Source: JAXGOI01 sp040767605 (GTDB taxonomy: Bacteria; Bacillota; Dehalobacteriia; UBA4068). Taken from it: DNA of 64,000 nucleotides. Shown piece after piece: positions 24,942 through 33,634 of this stretch; positions within the stretch are counted from its first letter, which is position 1, and each line of letters opens with the position of its first letter. A model generated the notes under the pieces. It saw only the letters and a list, made by a program, of their open reading frames with translations. It had not been told where the DNA came from and did no database searches. Position numbers and translations under genes: made by a program. The DNA lies in NCBI GenBank assembly GCA_040767605.1, contig JAXGOI010000001.1:806001-870000 (forward strand), in the 5' to 3' direction.

Positions 24942-26204
24942 TTAGCGGAAAAGCCGCCTGGGGTCGGATACCTCCCGGCGTTTATTATAATTCCGGCGGC
25001 GGCGAATATCTAAAACAAGTGCAATAATTCCGATTAAAATAAAGGCCAGGGGAAATATATACCACCATGGCCAGGGGAAGCCTTTAAACCCCCCTTGCAG
25101 GCTGGCTTTAGCCACTGCCGAGGCAATTACCGGGGGGGAAAGCTCTAAGCTGCCCAGCTTTTCATACATTAAGCCATTATTCTCAGGCAGGGAAAATTCC
25201 AGCCGGGCGGAGCTTTCATTATCTTCTGCCAGAGTTATTTTAACCTGCTCCAAGGGTATATCTTTATGCAATAAAAAGCCGAAAACATTCCCCACAGACC
25301 ATTGCTTATCGCTTTGGCCTTTAATAAAAAGGCTGAGTTTATCTGCAGGTAAAATACTTTTATTAAAGCTGTTAAAACCGTAATCCAGAAGGCTTGTGGT
25401 ATCGGTATATTTTCCCTTGGAGGAAGCGCATTTCATAACCACGGCAATTAAAGCCCTGCCGTCCCTTTCGGCAACCGTAACCATGGTATGGCAGGCCTGC
25501 CGAGTCCAGCCCAGCTTACCCCCGGTAATGCCCTCGCAATCATATTTGGCAGCTTTGGGCAAATAGATAAATTCATGCTGATTATTAAAAAAACGCTTTT
25601 CCGGCTGGATATTTGTAGGGGGCATTTCCCAGCTGCTAATATTAAAATACTCCCGAAAGAGGGGGTTTTTATAGGCATTATAGGTAATTAAGGCCATATC
25701 GTAGGCTGTTGTATAATGGTCATCATCACTCAGGCCGGAAGGGTTTACAAAATTGCTGTTTAAAGCCCCCAGGGCCTTTGCCTTTTCATTCATCATTCTG
25801 GCAAAATCCTCAATGGTGGAGCCCATATGCTCCGCCAGGCCGTTTGCGGCGTCATTGGCAGAAACAGTCAGTAAGGCGGCCAGAGCATCTTTTACTTTTA
25901 TTTCTTCCCCCTCGTTTAAGGCAATATGGCTGGAGCCCCGGGGTATGGAAAAAACCGCATTGCGGCTCATTATTATTGTCTCTTCGGTATTTAAATATTC
26001 TACGGCCAAATAGGCGGTTAAAATCTTTGTAATACTCGCGGGGTATTCCCGGGTATTCATATTTTTTGACCATAAAACCTGCCCGCTGCCGGCATCCATT
26101 AAAACCGCCGCCTCGGATTCTATTACCGGGGCGGCAAATGCCGCCTGCCCCATAAAAGCCCAAAACAGAATAGAAAAACAAATAAGCGCCAAATATTTTC
26201 TCAT
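24942..26204 (-). CDS. dacF: D-alanyl-D-alanine carboxypeptidase (DacF type) with KLG in place of KTG
   Basis: 420 residues. A signal peptide (LICFSILFWAFMGQAAFAA) precedes a peptidase S11 domain. The nucleophile motif is SITK (S57-K60), the second motif SAN (115-117). The third motif reads GGKLGWT (K230-L231-G232), where KTG or KSG is normal. A C-terminal membrane helix (WPWWYIFPLAFILIGIIALV) and basic tail anchor it at the outer face of the membrane. It would trim the terminal D-Ala of peptidoglycan stem peptides; in Bacillus DacF acts in spore cortex synthesis. The Leu substitution may lower or change activity. Confidence 0.9.
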   Translation of the reverse strand: MRKYLALICFSILFWAFMGQAAFAAPVIESEAAVLMDAGSGQVLWSKNMNTREYPASITKILTAYLAVEYLNTEETIIMSRNAVFSIPRGSSHIALNEGEEIKVKDALAALLTVSANDAANGLAEHMGSTIEDFARMMNEKAKALGALNSNFVNPSGLSDDDHYTTAYDMALITYNAYKNPLFREYFNISSWEMPPTNIQPEKRFFNNQHEFIYLPKAAKYDCEGITGGKLGWTRQACHTMVTVAERDGRALIAVVMKCASSKGKYTDTTSLLDYGFNSFNKSILPADKLSLFIKGQSDKQWSVGNVFGFLLHKDIPLEQVKITLAEDNESSARLEFSLPENNGLMYEKLGSLELSPPVIASAVAKASLQGGFKGFPWPWWYIFPLAFILIGIIALVLDIRRRRNYNKRREVSDPRRLFR

Positions 26205-26585
26205 GCTTTACCCCGTATTTATGTTTTTTTACACTTTAATTATATGGCTATTCTTTATAGCTATCTATTTATAATACCCCGGCGGATATTATAATCCCTT
26301 TAAGTTTTGTTTAATTTTTTATTACTTTGGCAAACATTATACTCTTTAAATATGTAAATTTAGTGAAGGCCGAAAGTTTTTATTTAAAAAAACAAAGGCC
26401 GCATTTATTGCTCTTATTGCCCCTTATTGCCCTTCTTTTAATTATAAAACATTATTAAGTAAAAGGTCAATAAAGATTGACCCTTAAAAACAGCAGGCTT
26501 TTTAAAAGAGCCTGCCGCTTATTTTATGGATTATTTTTTCTTATTTTTATTGTTGCGGTTTTTTAGCCGCCTGGCTTTTCAAATA
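26205..26585. other. Non-coding spacer with tandem hairpins
   Basis: No ORF is supported. It holds a hairpin GGTCAAT/ATTGACC (26465-26482), a second stem GCAGGCT/AGCCTGC (26493-26515), and a short run of ATTGC-C-CTT-like units near 26407-26435. None matches a riboswitch known to me. Confidence 0.4.
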
Positions 26586-26590
26586 TAAAA

Positions 26591-26620
26591 AAAGCCCCGG
26601 CTGTTTTTATCCGGGGCTTT
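26591..26620. terminator. Terminator after ornithine carbamoyltransferase
   Basis: Arms AAAGCCCCGG (26591-26600) and CCGGGGCTTT (26611-26620) with a 10-nt loop and A/T runs on both sides. Confidence 0.8.
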
Positions 26621-26638
26621 GCCTATAAAAAGCTGTAA

Positions 26639-27625
26639 TTAAATAGTTGCCACCATAACCGCTTTAATGGTATGCATTCTGTTTTCCGCCTCATCAAAAA
26701 CCACGGAAAAGCGGCTGCGGAAAACCTCATCCGTAACCTCGCGGATATCATAACCTTTTTCCTTAAAAGAGGCCGCCATTTTTGTTTCAAAATCATGAAA
26801 AGAAGGCAAACAATGCATAAATAAAACATGGGGATTATTTGTTCTTTCAAGCATGGCCATATTTACGCGGTAAGGGGTTAAAAGCCTGACCCTTTCAGGG
26901 ATGCTCTCTTCCTCCCCCATGGATGCCCAAACATCCGTATAAATAACATCCGCCCCCTCTAGGGCAGGAAAATCGCTGCTAAAGGAAATATCCGCCCCGC
27001 TTTCCTCCGCCAGGGCCAAAACCTTATCCATAACTTTTTTATCAGGATTAAGCTCATTGGGGCCCAGGGCAACCATAGTCATCCCCATTTTAGCGCAGCC
27101 GTACATCCAGGCATAGGCCATATTATTGCGGGTATCCCCTACAAAAACCACCTTAATTTCATTTAAGGGCTTATAAATATGCTCCTCAATTGTCATAAGA
27201 TCGGCCAAAATCTGCGTGGGATGATCGGTATCTGTTAGGCCGTTCCAAACCGGCACGCCGGAAAACCGGGCTAAATCCTGAACAACCTCCTGCTTAAAGC
27301 CGCGGTATTCAATACCGTCATAATAGCGGCCTAAAACAATAGCCGTATCCTCAAGGGATTCCTTTTTACCCATCTGAGAGCTTGCGGAATCTAAAAATGT
27401 TATATGAGCCCCTTCATCCAAAGCGCCTACCTCAAAGGCACAGCGGGTGCGGGTAGAGCTTTTTTCAAATAAAAGCACAATATTTTTACCCTTTAAAAGA
27501 TTATCGCAAATACCGGCCTTTTTTTTCCTTTTAAGGTCATGGGCTAAATCTAATAAATAACGGATTTCTGATTTGGAAAAATCCAATAAAGAGAGAAAGC
27601 TTTTGCCTTTTAAATTTGCGGACAT
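26639..27625 (-). CDS. argF: Ornithine carbamoyltransferase
   Basis: 328 residues from the ATG at 27625, preceded by AAGGAG; an ATG nine codons upstream has no such site. Carbamoyl-phosphate motif SSTRTRCAFE, HPTQILADLMT, and the ornithine-side HCLPSFHD are intact. It makes citrulline from ornithine and carbamoyl phosphate in arginine synthesis, or works in reverse in the deiminase pathway. No other arg or arc gene is nearby, so direction cannot be told; arcB is an equally valid name. Confidence 0.92.
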   Translation of the reverse strand: MSANLKGKSFLSLLDFSKSEIRYLLDLAHDLKRKKKAGICDNLLKGKNIVLLFEKSSTRTRCAFEVGALDEGAHITFLDSASSQMGKKESLEDTAIVLGRYYDGIEYRGFKQEVVQDLARFSGVPVWNGLTDTDHPTQILADLMTIEEHIYKPLNEIKVVFVGDTRNNMAYAWMYGCAKMGMTMVALGPNELNPDKKVMDKVLALAEESGADISFSSDFPALEGADVIYTDVWASMGEEESIPERVRLLTPYRVNMAMLERTNNPHVLFMHCLPSFHDFETKMAASFKEKGYDIREVTDEVFRSRFSVVFDEAENRMHTIKAVMVATI

Positions 27626-27746
27626 CGGGAACACTCCTTCATGTTTATACATAATAATTAATATTTAAGCATATTTTAGCATAGATTTCCCGGCTTTTCA
27701 ATCCCCCAAAGGAGCCCCTAATAAAATATTTTAGCCTTTAAAAACA

Positions 27747-27778
27747 AAAAAAGCAGGGGTATTTACCCCCTGCTTTTT
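27747..27778. terminator. Bidirectional terminator
   Basis: A stem around AAAAAGCAGGGGT/ACCCCCTGCTTTTT with a short loop, A run before and T run after. It serves the lipoprotein gene on the minus strand. Confidence 0.75.
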
Positions 27779-27784
27779 AGCTGA

Positions 27785-27826
27785 TTTTGCTCTTTATTTT
27801 TTGCTCTTTATTTTTTGCTCTTTACT
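27785..27826. repeat. Three tandem copies of a 14-bp unit
   Basis: TTTTGCTCTTTATT at 27785-27798 and 27799-27812, with a single change at 27813-27826. Decayed copies continue to about 27850, at the end of the lipoprotein gene. Confidence 0.85.
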
Positions 27827-27851
27827 TTTGCTTTTTTGCTCTTTTCTTTTA

Positions 27852-29291
27852 TTATTTTACAAGGGTAATAATTTTGCTTTGGCTATTCCAATCTACTTTA
27901 TAACCCAGGGATTGAAAATCTCTTATTTTTACAAAAACCCGGTTGTTTTTAATAATCCCGCTGAATTCAACTTCGCCGCCGTCTTTAGCTGTGGCCTTGG
28001 CAACTTTTTTTGTATTATCCCAGCCTATATTTTCACCAAAAATTTCCCCGATTTTACGCAATGGCAAATAGGTAAAATCATTTGCCATAATTACATCCGT
28101 AGAGCCAAAGCTCACTTCCGGCTTAAATGTATTGCCGCTTACCGCAATATATTCATTTATTTCCGCCGCGGTAAGGAAAAGAGTTAAAGTGGTTTTGGGA
28201 GGGAAAACCTGATTAAAAGAAACCGTTTCTCCCTCGGGGGCATTAATCTTCACGGAGGCCACGGGTTTCATCCTTAAATTATCCTGAATTCTTAAAGAAT
28301 TGCTGCCGCTAAATTCTAGCTTAACCAGCATATCCGTGGCGGATACATAGCTGCCGCCGGCCTCTTTAACCAGGCTGTATTCAAAATAGCTGCCCTTAAT
28401 TATTTCCTCAAACTGGGGCAATTGCTTTTTAACACCATCAAGGGCCTCTAGGGCTCCCTTCTTACCTTCTTCCGAGGCAATCTGGTCAAAAAGGGTTTCA
28501 AGGCCGGCAATTAATTCTTCATGGCTGATACCCGGCATATTCATAAGCTCAATATACTCTTTAATATAGCGGGTTTTATACAGATCAATAATCCCGGGGC
28601 GGATTTTTTGAGAATTATTTAAAGAATATGAGGCAAAGCCCAGGCAAACCGGGGCAAAATCTTTATCTTTTAAGGTTATTTTATAGCCCTGGGGTATTTT
28701 ATCGATTATACCCTCCCCAAGGGAGTACTCTTTATAACCTTCATTAATAATTTTATCCACCACAAGGATAACCTCTTCAAGCATGGGCTGGAATTCGCCA
28801 AAAAAGCTGCTAAAGCCGTCTAAGCCCATATCCCCGGCAAAATCCATGGTAATATATTTTGCCTCTCCTACGGCTTTATTAAATTCGGCAATGTCTTGAG
28901 GGGAGCCGTATTTTTGCAGAATTTCTTTTAAGCCCTCAATAGGTAAATAATAAATATTATCCTTAAAAACCATCTTATTAAGGGTAAATTTATCCAGCGG
29001 AGTGGTTATGGTAATATCCATTTCCATTTCCATTTTTTTATTATCGGCTTTATATTCAATTTCTAAATCTACGGTTTTAAGCATTGCCGCCGCCATTTTT
29101 AATTCGGCGCTTTGCAGCAATTCATCCGCCGCCTTAAGCTCAAGGCTTACTTTTTGAGTGGCTTCATAGGCCTCTATTTTCCCCATTTCCTTATTGAGCT
29201 TATAATAACCCAGCTCATTTTCGGTGCAGCCGCTAAAAACCGCCACTGCAAGAATAAGTATTATACCCAGAAAAAATAATTTTTTTGTCAC
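27852..29291 (-). CDS. Lipoprotein with C-terminal copper-amine-oxidase-N-like domain
   Basis: 479 residues, GTG start behind GGGGGAA. The signal segment ends in a lipobox (VFSGC), so it should be a lipid-anchored surface protein. The middle (~30-370) is an unrecognised charged region with LppX-like features (the DMDITITTPLDKF area). The last ~80 residues (DFTYLPLRKIGEIFGENIGW, then a KNNRVFVKIRDFQSLGYKV segment) match the copper amine oxidase N-terminal stalk domain that is frequent on clostridial surface proteins, where it binds no copper and acts in attachment. Function unknown. Confidence 0.82.
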   Translation of the reverse strand: MTKKLFFLGIILILAVAVFSGCTENELGYYKLNKEMGKIEAYEATQKVSLELKAADELLQSAELKMAAAMLKTVDLEIEYKADNKKMEMEMDITITTPLDKFTLNKMVFKDNIYYLPIEGLKEILQKYGSPQDIAEFNKAVGEAKYITMDFAGDMGLDGFSSFFGEFQPMLEEVILVVDKIINEGYKEYSLGEGIIDKIPQGYKITLKDKDFAPVCLGFASYSLNNSQKIRPGIIDLYKTRYIKEYIELMNMPGISHEELIAGLETLFDQIASEEGKKGALEALDGVKKQLPQFEEIIKGSYFEYSLVKEAGGSYVSATDMLVKLEFSGSNSLRIQDNLRMKPVASVKINAPEGETVSFNQVFPPKTTLTLFLTAAEINEYIAVSGNTFKPEVSFGSTDVIMANDFTYLPLRKIGEIFGENIGWDNTKKVAKATAKDGGEVEFSGIIKNNRVFVKIRDFQSLGYKVDWNSQSKIITLVK

Positions 29292-29310
29292 AACAAATTC
29301 CCCCTATTTA

Positions 29311-29385
29311 TTTTCACCTTATGTACTTTTACCCTGCTTCTTTTCACCCTGCCCATTTTACCTTGTTTATTTTACCCTGTTTTTA
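29311..29385. repeat. Degenerate tandem repeat, 14-16-bp unit, in the spacer before the lipoprotein gene
   Basis: About five copies of a TTTTACCCTG-like unit. The rest of the 29292-29601 spacer holds no supported gene; the region around 29400-29600 is A/T-rich with no clear signal beyond a short CCCCTTAAGGG palindrome. Confidence 0.6.
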
Positions 29386-29601
29386 TTTTAGCACAGTATT
29401 TTTTTAAAAACAACTTTTAAAACAACGGTATTGCCCCTATAAAAGACCCCTTAAGGGCCGTTTAAATTATAAATATGCCAAATAGGAGGAGTTATTCTTT
29501 AATTACCTTACAGCACCATTAATTTTTTTTAAAATACGGCCTTATTTTATAAATATTTATTTTGGCCCTTAAAAACAGCAATTTGCACTTTAGCTCAAGC
29601 A

Positions 29602-30843
29602 TTAAGCAAAGGGCTTGGGGTATATAATATGCTCCTCTTTGGGGTTTAAACCGGCAAGATCCTTATCCTCATAAACTATGGCCCGCCCAATACAATTATA
29701 ACCAAAGCGGCGGCGCAAATCATCAAGAACCCGGTTAAGGTTTTCTTCCTTTTCCCGCAGGGCAATATCATCAAAAAGGCTTAGCTGGCGGCAATCTTGG
29801 GGGGTTTCCAAATCAATAGCCCTAAGGCCCAAACTTCTTAAGGGCTGCCGCCACTGATAGCTTTTATTAAATAAATCTAAAGCTTTTTTAGCCAAAACCC
29901 CGGAGCTGCAGCTGGGCCTGTTTAACTTAGCCTGACGCTCAAAGGAATATAAAAGCTTATCCCTAATTTGAATCTGAACTCCGTTACAGCTTAAATTTGC
30001 CCCCCGCAGGCGGGAGGCTACACTCTCCGCCAGAACATAAAAAATTATCCTCACATCCTCCGGGGTTTTTAAATCTCTGGGGGTGGTAATACTATTGCCG
30101 ATGGATTTTATTTGCCTTTGAGAGAGGCTTTCCGCAACGGGGGTATTATCCTCCCCATTGGCAAAGCACCAAAGGGTTTCTCCGTTTTTACCTAAAAGTG
30201 AAACTAAAAGCTCCTTTGGGGTACGGGCTAGGGCGCCGATGGTTAAAATGCCGAGTTCGGCCAGGCGGGCTTCGGTGGCGGCCCCCACAAAAAGCAAAGA
30301 CCTTACCGGCAAATTCCAAACCAGGCTGCGGTAATTTTCCCGGCTTATTACGGTGGTGGCATCGGGTTTTTTATAATCGGAGCCCAGCTTGGCAAAAATT
30401 TTATTATAGCTAACCCCTACGGAAAGGGTAATCCCCAGCTCCTGCCGGGTTTTAAAGCGGAGATTATCCGCAATTTGCCGGCCTTTTTCTAAATCTATTT
30501 TTTTGCCGCTTATATCAAGCCAGGCCTCATCCAGCCCAAAAGGCTCCACAAAATTTGTATAGCTGTCAAAAATTTTCCTTACTTTGGCGGAAAAAAGCAA
30601 ATATAAATCAAAGCGGGGGGGCACCACAATTAAAGCCGGGCATTTTCTTCTGGCCTGCCAAAGGGTTTCTCCCGTTTTTATGCCGAAGGATTTGGCAAGG
30701 TAATTTTTGGCCAAAACAATACCATGGCGCCTTTCCTCATTCCCCCCCACCGCCACCGGCTGCCCTTTAAGCTCCGGGCGCAGCAGGCACTCTACCGAGG
30801 CATAAAAATTATTTAAATCTCCGTGTAAAATAACTCTTCCCAT
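29602..30843 (-). CDS. dinB: DNA polymerase IV (Y-family)
   Basis: 413 residues. Catalytic Asp in ILHGDLNNFYASVE, YxxxR-type nucleotide contact (KNYLAKSFGIKTGETLWQAR) and the acidic pair in FGLDEAWLDIS are intact. A little-finger domain follows near 240-350. It is the error-prone translesion polymerase. A LexA box lies 12 bp upstream of the ATG, so it belongs to the SOS response. The C-terminus carries no obvious beta-clamp tail beyond QLSLFDD near residue 370, which fits a clamp-binding peptide (QLxLF). Confidence 0.95.
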   Translation of the reverse strand: MGRVILHGDLNNFYASVECLLRPELKGQPVAVGGNEERRHGIVLAKNYLAKSFGIKTGETLWQARRKCPALIVVPPRFDLYLLFSAKVRKIFDSYTNFVEPFGLDEAWLDISGKKIDLEKGRQIADNLRFKTRQELGITLSVGVSYNKIFAKLGSDYKKPDATTVISRENYRSLVWNLPVRSLLFVGAATEARLAELGILTIGALARTPKELLVSLLGKNGETLWCFANGEDNTPVAESLSQRQIKSIGNSITTPRDLKTPEDVRIIFYVLAESVASRLRGANLSCNGVQIQIRDKLLYSFERQAKLNRPSCSSGVLAKKALDLFNKSYQWRQPLRSLGLRAIDLETPQDCRQLSLFDDIALREKEENLNRVLDDLRRRFGYNCIGRAIVYEDKDLAGLNPKEEHIIYPKPFA

Positions 30844-30853
30844 TTTTAACTCC

Positions 30854-30867
30854 GGAACATATGTTCG
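30854..30867. promoter_or_regulatory. LexA (SOS) operator
   Basis: GAACATATGTTC (30855-30866) is a perfect palindrome matching the Firmicute LexA site (CGAACATATGTTCG, one flank base differs). It lies directly upstream of dinB. Confidence 0.92.
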
Positions 30868-30914
30868 ATATATTTATTATACCCCGGGGCTCTTTTTTTT
30901 ACAAGGGCCTAATT

Positions 30915-30941
30915 AAAAAAGACGCTTAAAGCGTCTTTTTT
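30915..30941. terminator. Terminator of msrAB
   Basis: AAAAAAGACGCTTTAAAGCGTCTTTTTT-type stem: GACGCTT/AAGCGTC flanked by A6 and T6. It is symmetric and can act both ways. Confidence 0.8.
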
Positions 30942-30972
30942 ATCTTTGTTTTTTTAGTTTTTATACTTCGCC

Positions 30973-31971
30973 TTAATCAATAAGGGGTAAAAACTGCCCA
31001 TAGCCCCGGGCAGGCATTTCCTCTTTGGGAATAAAGGCCAGTGAGGCGCTGTTTATGCAATAGCGCAGGCCGCCCTCTTCTTTAGGCCCGTCTTTAAAAA
31101 CATGGCCTAAATGGATATCCCCCACCCGGCTTCTTACCTCGGTTCTTCTCATATTATAGGAATTATCCGGCAATTCCTTAATCACCCCGGGGTCTAAGGG
31201 CCTGGTAAAGCTGGGCCAGCCGCTGCCGGAATCAAATTTATCCCGGGAGGAAAAAAGCGGCTCCCCGCTGGTAATATCCGCATAAAGGCCGGGTTTTATA
31301 TTATCCCAATAGGCATTTTTAAAGGGGGCCTCTGTGCCGCTTTCATAAATAACGGCATATACATCCGGCATAAGCCTAGCCTTCATCTCTTTCGGGCAGG
31401 GCTTATTATAAAGAAGAGGGTCCACTCTAAAGGCTGCGGCCTCAGCTATTTGAGATGGGCTTATATGGCAATAACCGCCGGGGTTCTTTTCCAGATAATC
31501 CTGATGATAATCTTCCGCGGGGAAATATTGCCGCAAGGGCAAAACCTCTGTTAAAATTGCCTTGCTGTATTTACTTTCCTCTTTTTTCAGGGCTTTTTCT
31601 ATAATCGGTTTATCTTTAGGGCAGGTATAATAAATTCCGCTTCTGTACTGGCTGCCTATATCATTCCCCTGGCGGTTTTTTAAGGTGGGGTTAATTATTT
31701 TTAAAAAATACTCCAGCAGGGTTTCCAAGCTAATATATTCCGGGGAGTATTTAACCCGCACCGCTTCCGCATGGCCGGTATTTAAATAGCAAACTTGCTC
31801 GTAGGTGGGGTTTTCTGTATTACCGTTGGCATAACCCGCCTGGGCGTCTAAAACTCCCCAAAGCTTTTTAAAATAATGCTCCACACCCCAAAAACAACCT
31901 CCGGCTAAATAAATTTCCTTAACGGCGGTATTCTTAAAATCCGGCTTAAGGTTTTTATTATTTTCGGCCAT
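30973..31971 (-). CDS. msrAB: Bifunctional peptide methionine sulfoxide reductase MsrA/MsrB
   Basis: 332 residues. The MsrA domain (~15-175) has the catalytic GGCFWGVEHYF. The MsrB domain (~195-325) has SGSGWPSF, RRTEVRSRVGDIHLGHVF and the catalytic Cys in RYCINSASL. It reduces both S and R diastereomers of methionine sulfoxide in damaged proteins, using thioredoxin. The MsrB zinc CxxC pairs are absent, as in many fused enzymes. ATG start behind GGGGGGA. Confidence 0.96.
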   Translation of the reverse strand: MAENNKNLKPDFKNTAVKEIYLAGGCFWGVEHYFKKLWGVLDAQAGYANGNTENPTYEQVCYLNTGHAEAVRVKYSPEYISLETLLEYFLKIINPTLKNRQGNDIGSQYRSGIYYTCPKDKPIIEKALKKEESKYSKAILTEVLPLRQYFPAEDYHQDYLEKNPGGYCHISPSQIAEAAAFRVDPLLYNKPCPKEMKARLMPDVYAVIYESGTEAPFKNAYWDNIKPGLYADITSGEPLFSSRDKFDSGSGWPSFTRPLDPGVIKELPDNSYNMRRTEVRSRVGDIHLGHVFKDGPKEEGGLRYCINSASLAFIPKEEMPARGYGQFLPLID

Positions 31972-32020
31972 ATAATTCCCCCCTAATTTAAGAAATTTAA
32001 AAACCCGGCAAATCTTAAAA

Positions 32021-32839
32021 CTAAAAAACTATTTTGCCTGTAACTATTATCCCTAAAAGAATAAATAAAATATACAATATTGGCTGATGAATTAAATAAA
32101 ATAAAAGGGCGTGCCTGCCTACAAATAAAACCGGGCGCAAAAAGCTCCCTTGCCCCCGTTGAGGGAAATAGCTTTTTTTTGTGCGGTAAAATAAAGGCCC
32201 CAAGGCCGCCCCCATTAAAAAATAGCCCCCCCAGGGTAAAAAGGGGAAATAATCCGCAGAGTAAAAACCGCTGCCAAGGCCTAAAAAACCTAAAAAAGAA
32301 TGGGAAATTTGCAGGGGGTAAAATTTAAAAGCCCAGCCTAAAGCCGCCAGGATTACCCCAAAAATTAAAACTACGCCGTTCCCAAACCGGCTAAGAGCCC
32401 AATAAAGCAAAATAGCCAAAGAAAGCATATGTAATATGCCAAAACGAATGGTAAAAACATCCGCCTGGTCTAAAAATTTATCCATACCCCAGGTAAAAAC
32501 GCTTAACAGCAGGGCAACCCCTGCAAGCCTAAGGCCCCTTTTAAGGTTGGAACTGCTTAAGGAGCAGCTTAAACCGCAAAGGCCGATGAAGAAAAAAAGA
32601 ACAATACCTCTGGCAATAAAATGCAATAGGGATGGATAATAAAAATCTTTGGCAATACCCGCGGCCCAGTACCAAAAACCGCTCCCCGCCCCGCCGGCAA
32701 ACCAGAGGCTTTTAAAAACATAGCCTAAATCATACATGGCATGGTCAAAAATCATTAAAATAACGCAAAGCCCCCGGATAAAATCTAATTCCCAAATTCT
32801 GCTTTTATAATTATCTGCCCTTAAAATATTTGCCTTCAT
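32021..32839 (-). CDS. DUF1624 membrane protein (heparan-alpha-glucosaminide acetyltransferase-like)
   Basis: 272 residues. The opening RIWELDFIRGLCVILMIFDH holds the membrane-embedded Asp/His signature of DUF1624/HGSNAT-like proteins. Seven or so membrane helices follow. Related proteins move acyl groups across the membrane onto cell-surface sugars. Substrate unknown. The residue after the start and the A/T-rich spacer with TTTAAACA-type repeats (32868-32905) give no promoter I can defend. Confidence 0.85.
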   Translation of the reverse strand: MKANILRADNYKSRIWELDFIRGLCVILMIFDHAMYDLGYVFKSLWFAGGAGSGFWYWAAGIAKDFYYPSLLHFIARGIVLFFFIGLCGLSCSLSSSNLKRGLRLAGVALLLSVFTWGMDKFLDQADVFTIRFGILHMLSLAILLYWALSRFGNGVVLIFGVILAALGWAFKFYPLQISHSFLGFLGLGSGFYSADYFPFLPWGGYFLMGAALGPLFYRTKKSYFPQRGQGSFLRPVLFVGRHALLFYLIHQPILYILFILLGIIVTGKIVF

Positions 32840-33024
32840 CTTCGCTTTATTTTGCCTTCCTTAAACAAATTATTTAAACAGCCTATTTAAACAAAGTTTT
32901 TAAAAACAAATTAAACAATTATTACTTTATTTTACCATAACTCCCGCCAGAAAACAGCAAAACCTTTTACCCTTCACCTGAAAAACCCCTATATAATAGG
33001 ATTTTTTTTAAAAAAGCCCAAAAT

Positions 33025-33050
33025 AAAAAGCAAGCCTTAGCCTGCTTTTT
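33025..33050. terminator. Terminator of the DUF2157/GDYXXLXY operon
   Basis: The stem AAAAGCA-AG/C-CTGCTTTT with a CCTTAG loop, flanked by A and T runs. Confidence 0.6.
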
Positions 33051-33106
33051 ATTTTTCCCTAATATTTTAAATTTTTTATTCAGCCTTTTAAGGGCTTGGT
33101 TTTACC

Positions 33107-33634
33107 CTAAAGGGAAGCCTTTTCTTTTATATATTCTTCTATTTTAATTCCGTCTAAATATAGGCCGGAAATTACCGCATCCCCATTTTTAACTCTTACC
33201 GTAATATATGCGTTTTTACCGGCGTTTTCCCAATAGAGCCTTTCCGCCTCGGGGGCCGCTTTTTCTTCCATATAATAGCGGTCCAAAGGCAGGATAAATT
33301 CCCCATATTTATAGCTGCCTTTAATATAAGGCTCATTTAAGGGTTTTTTAACGCTTATTCTTTCCACATAGGCAAAGCCCCTGGCATCTGTATTTAAAAC
33401 CCCGTAAAGGCCATGGCCGTTATCTTCTTTTACGGCCTCAGACAAAACATTTTGGTTTAAACCAATTGCCACATACCTGCCTCTAAAGGCATCATAGGGG
33501 TCTACCGGGGCTACCTCAAGGCGAAATTCCTCTCCCCTATGCAAAGTATTAAAGCGGCCTGCCATTACAAATACCGGCAGGGCAATTTGAATTAAAATCA
33601 TTAAAATAAGCCCCCAAAAAAGAAGTTTTTTCAT
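33107..33634 (-). CDS. GDYXXLXY-type membrane protein
   Basis: 175 residues. One N-terminal membrane helix (LLFWGLILMILIQIALPVFV) is followed by an external domain with PYDAFRGRYVAIGLN, a variant of the GDYxxLxY motif. Family members are nearly always encoded next to a DUF2157 protein, as here: its ATG overlaps the stop of 33631-34938 by four bases, indicating translational coupling. Role unknown. Confidence 0.85.
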   Translation of the reverse strand: MKKLLFWGLILMILIQIALPVFVMAGRFNTLHRGEEFRLEVAPVDPYDAFRGRYVAIGLNQNVLSEAVKEDNGHGLYGVLNTDARGFAYVERISVKKPLNEPYIKGSYKYGEFILPLDRYYMEEKAAPEAERLYWENAGKNAYITVRVKNGDAVISGLYLDGIKIEEYIKEKASL

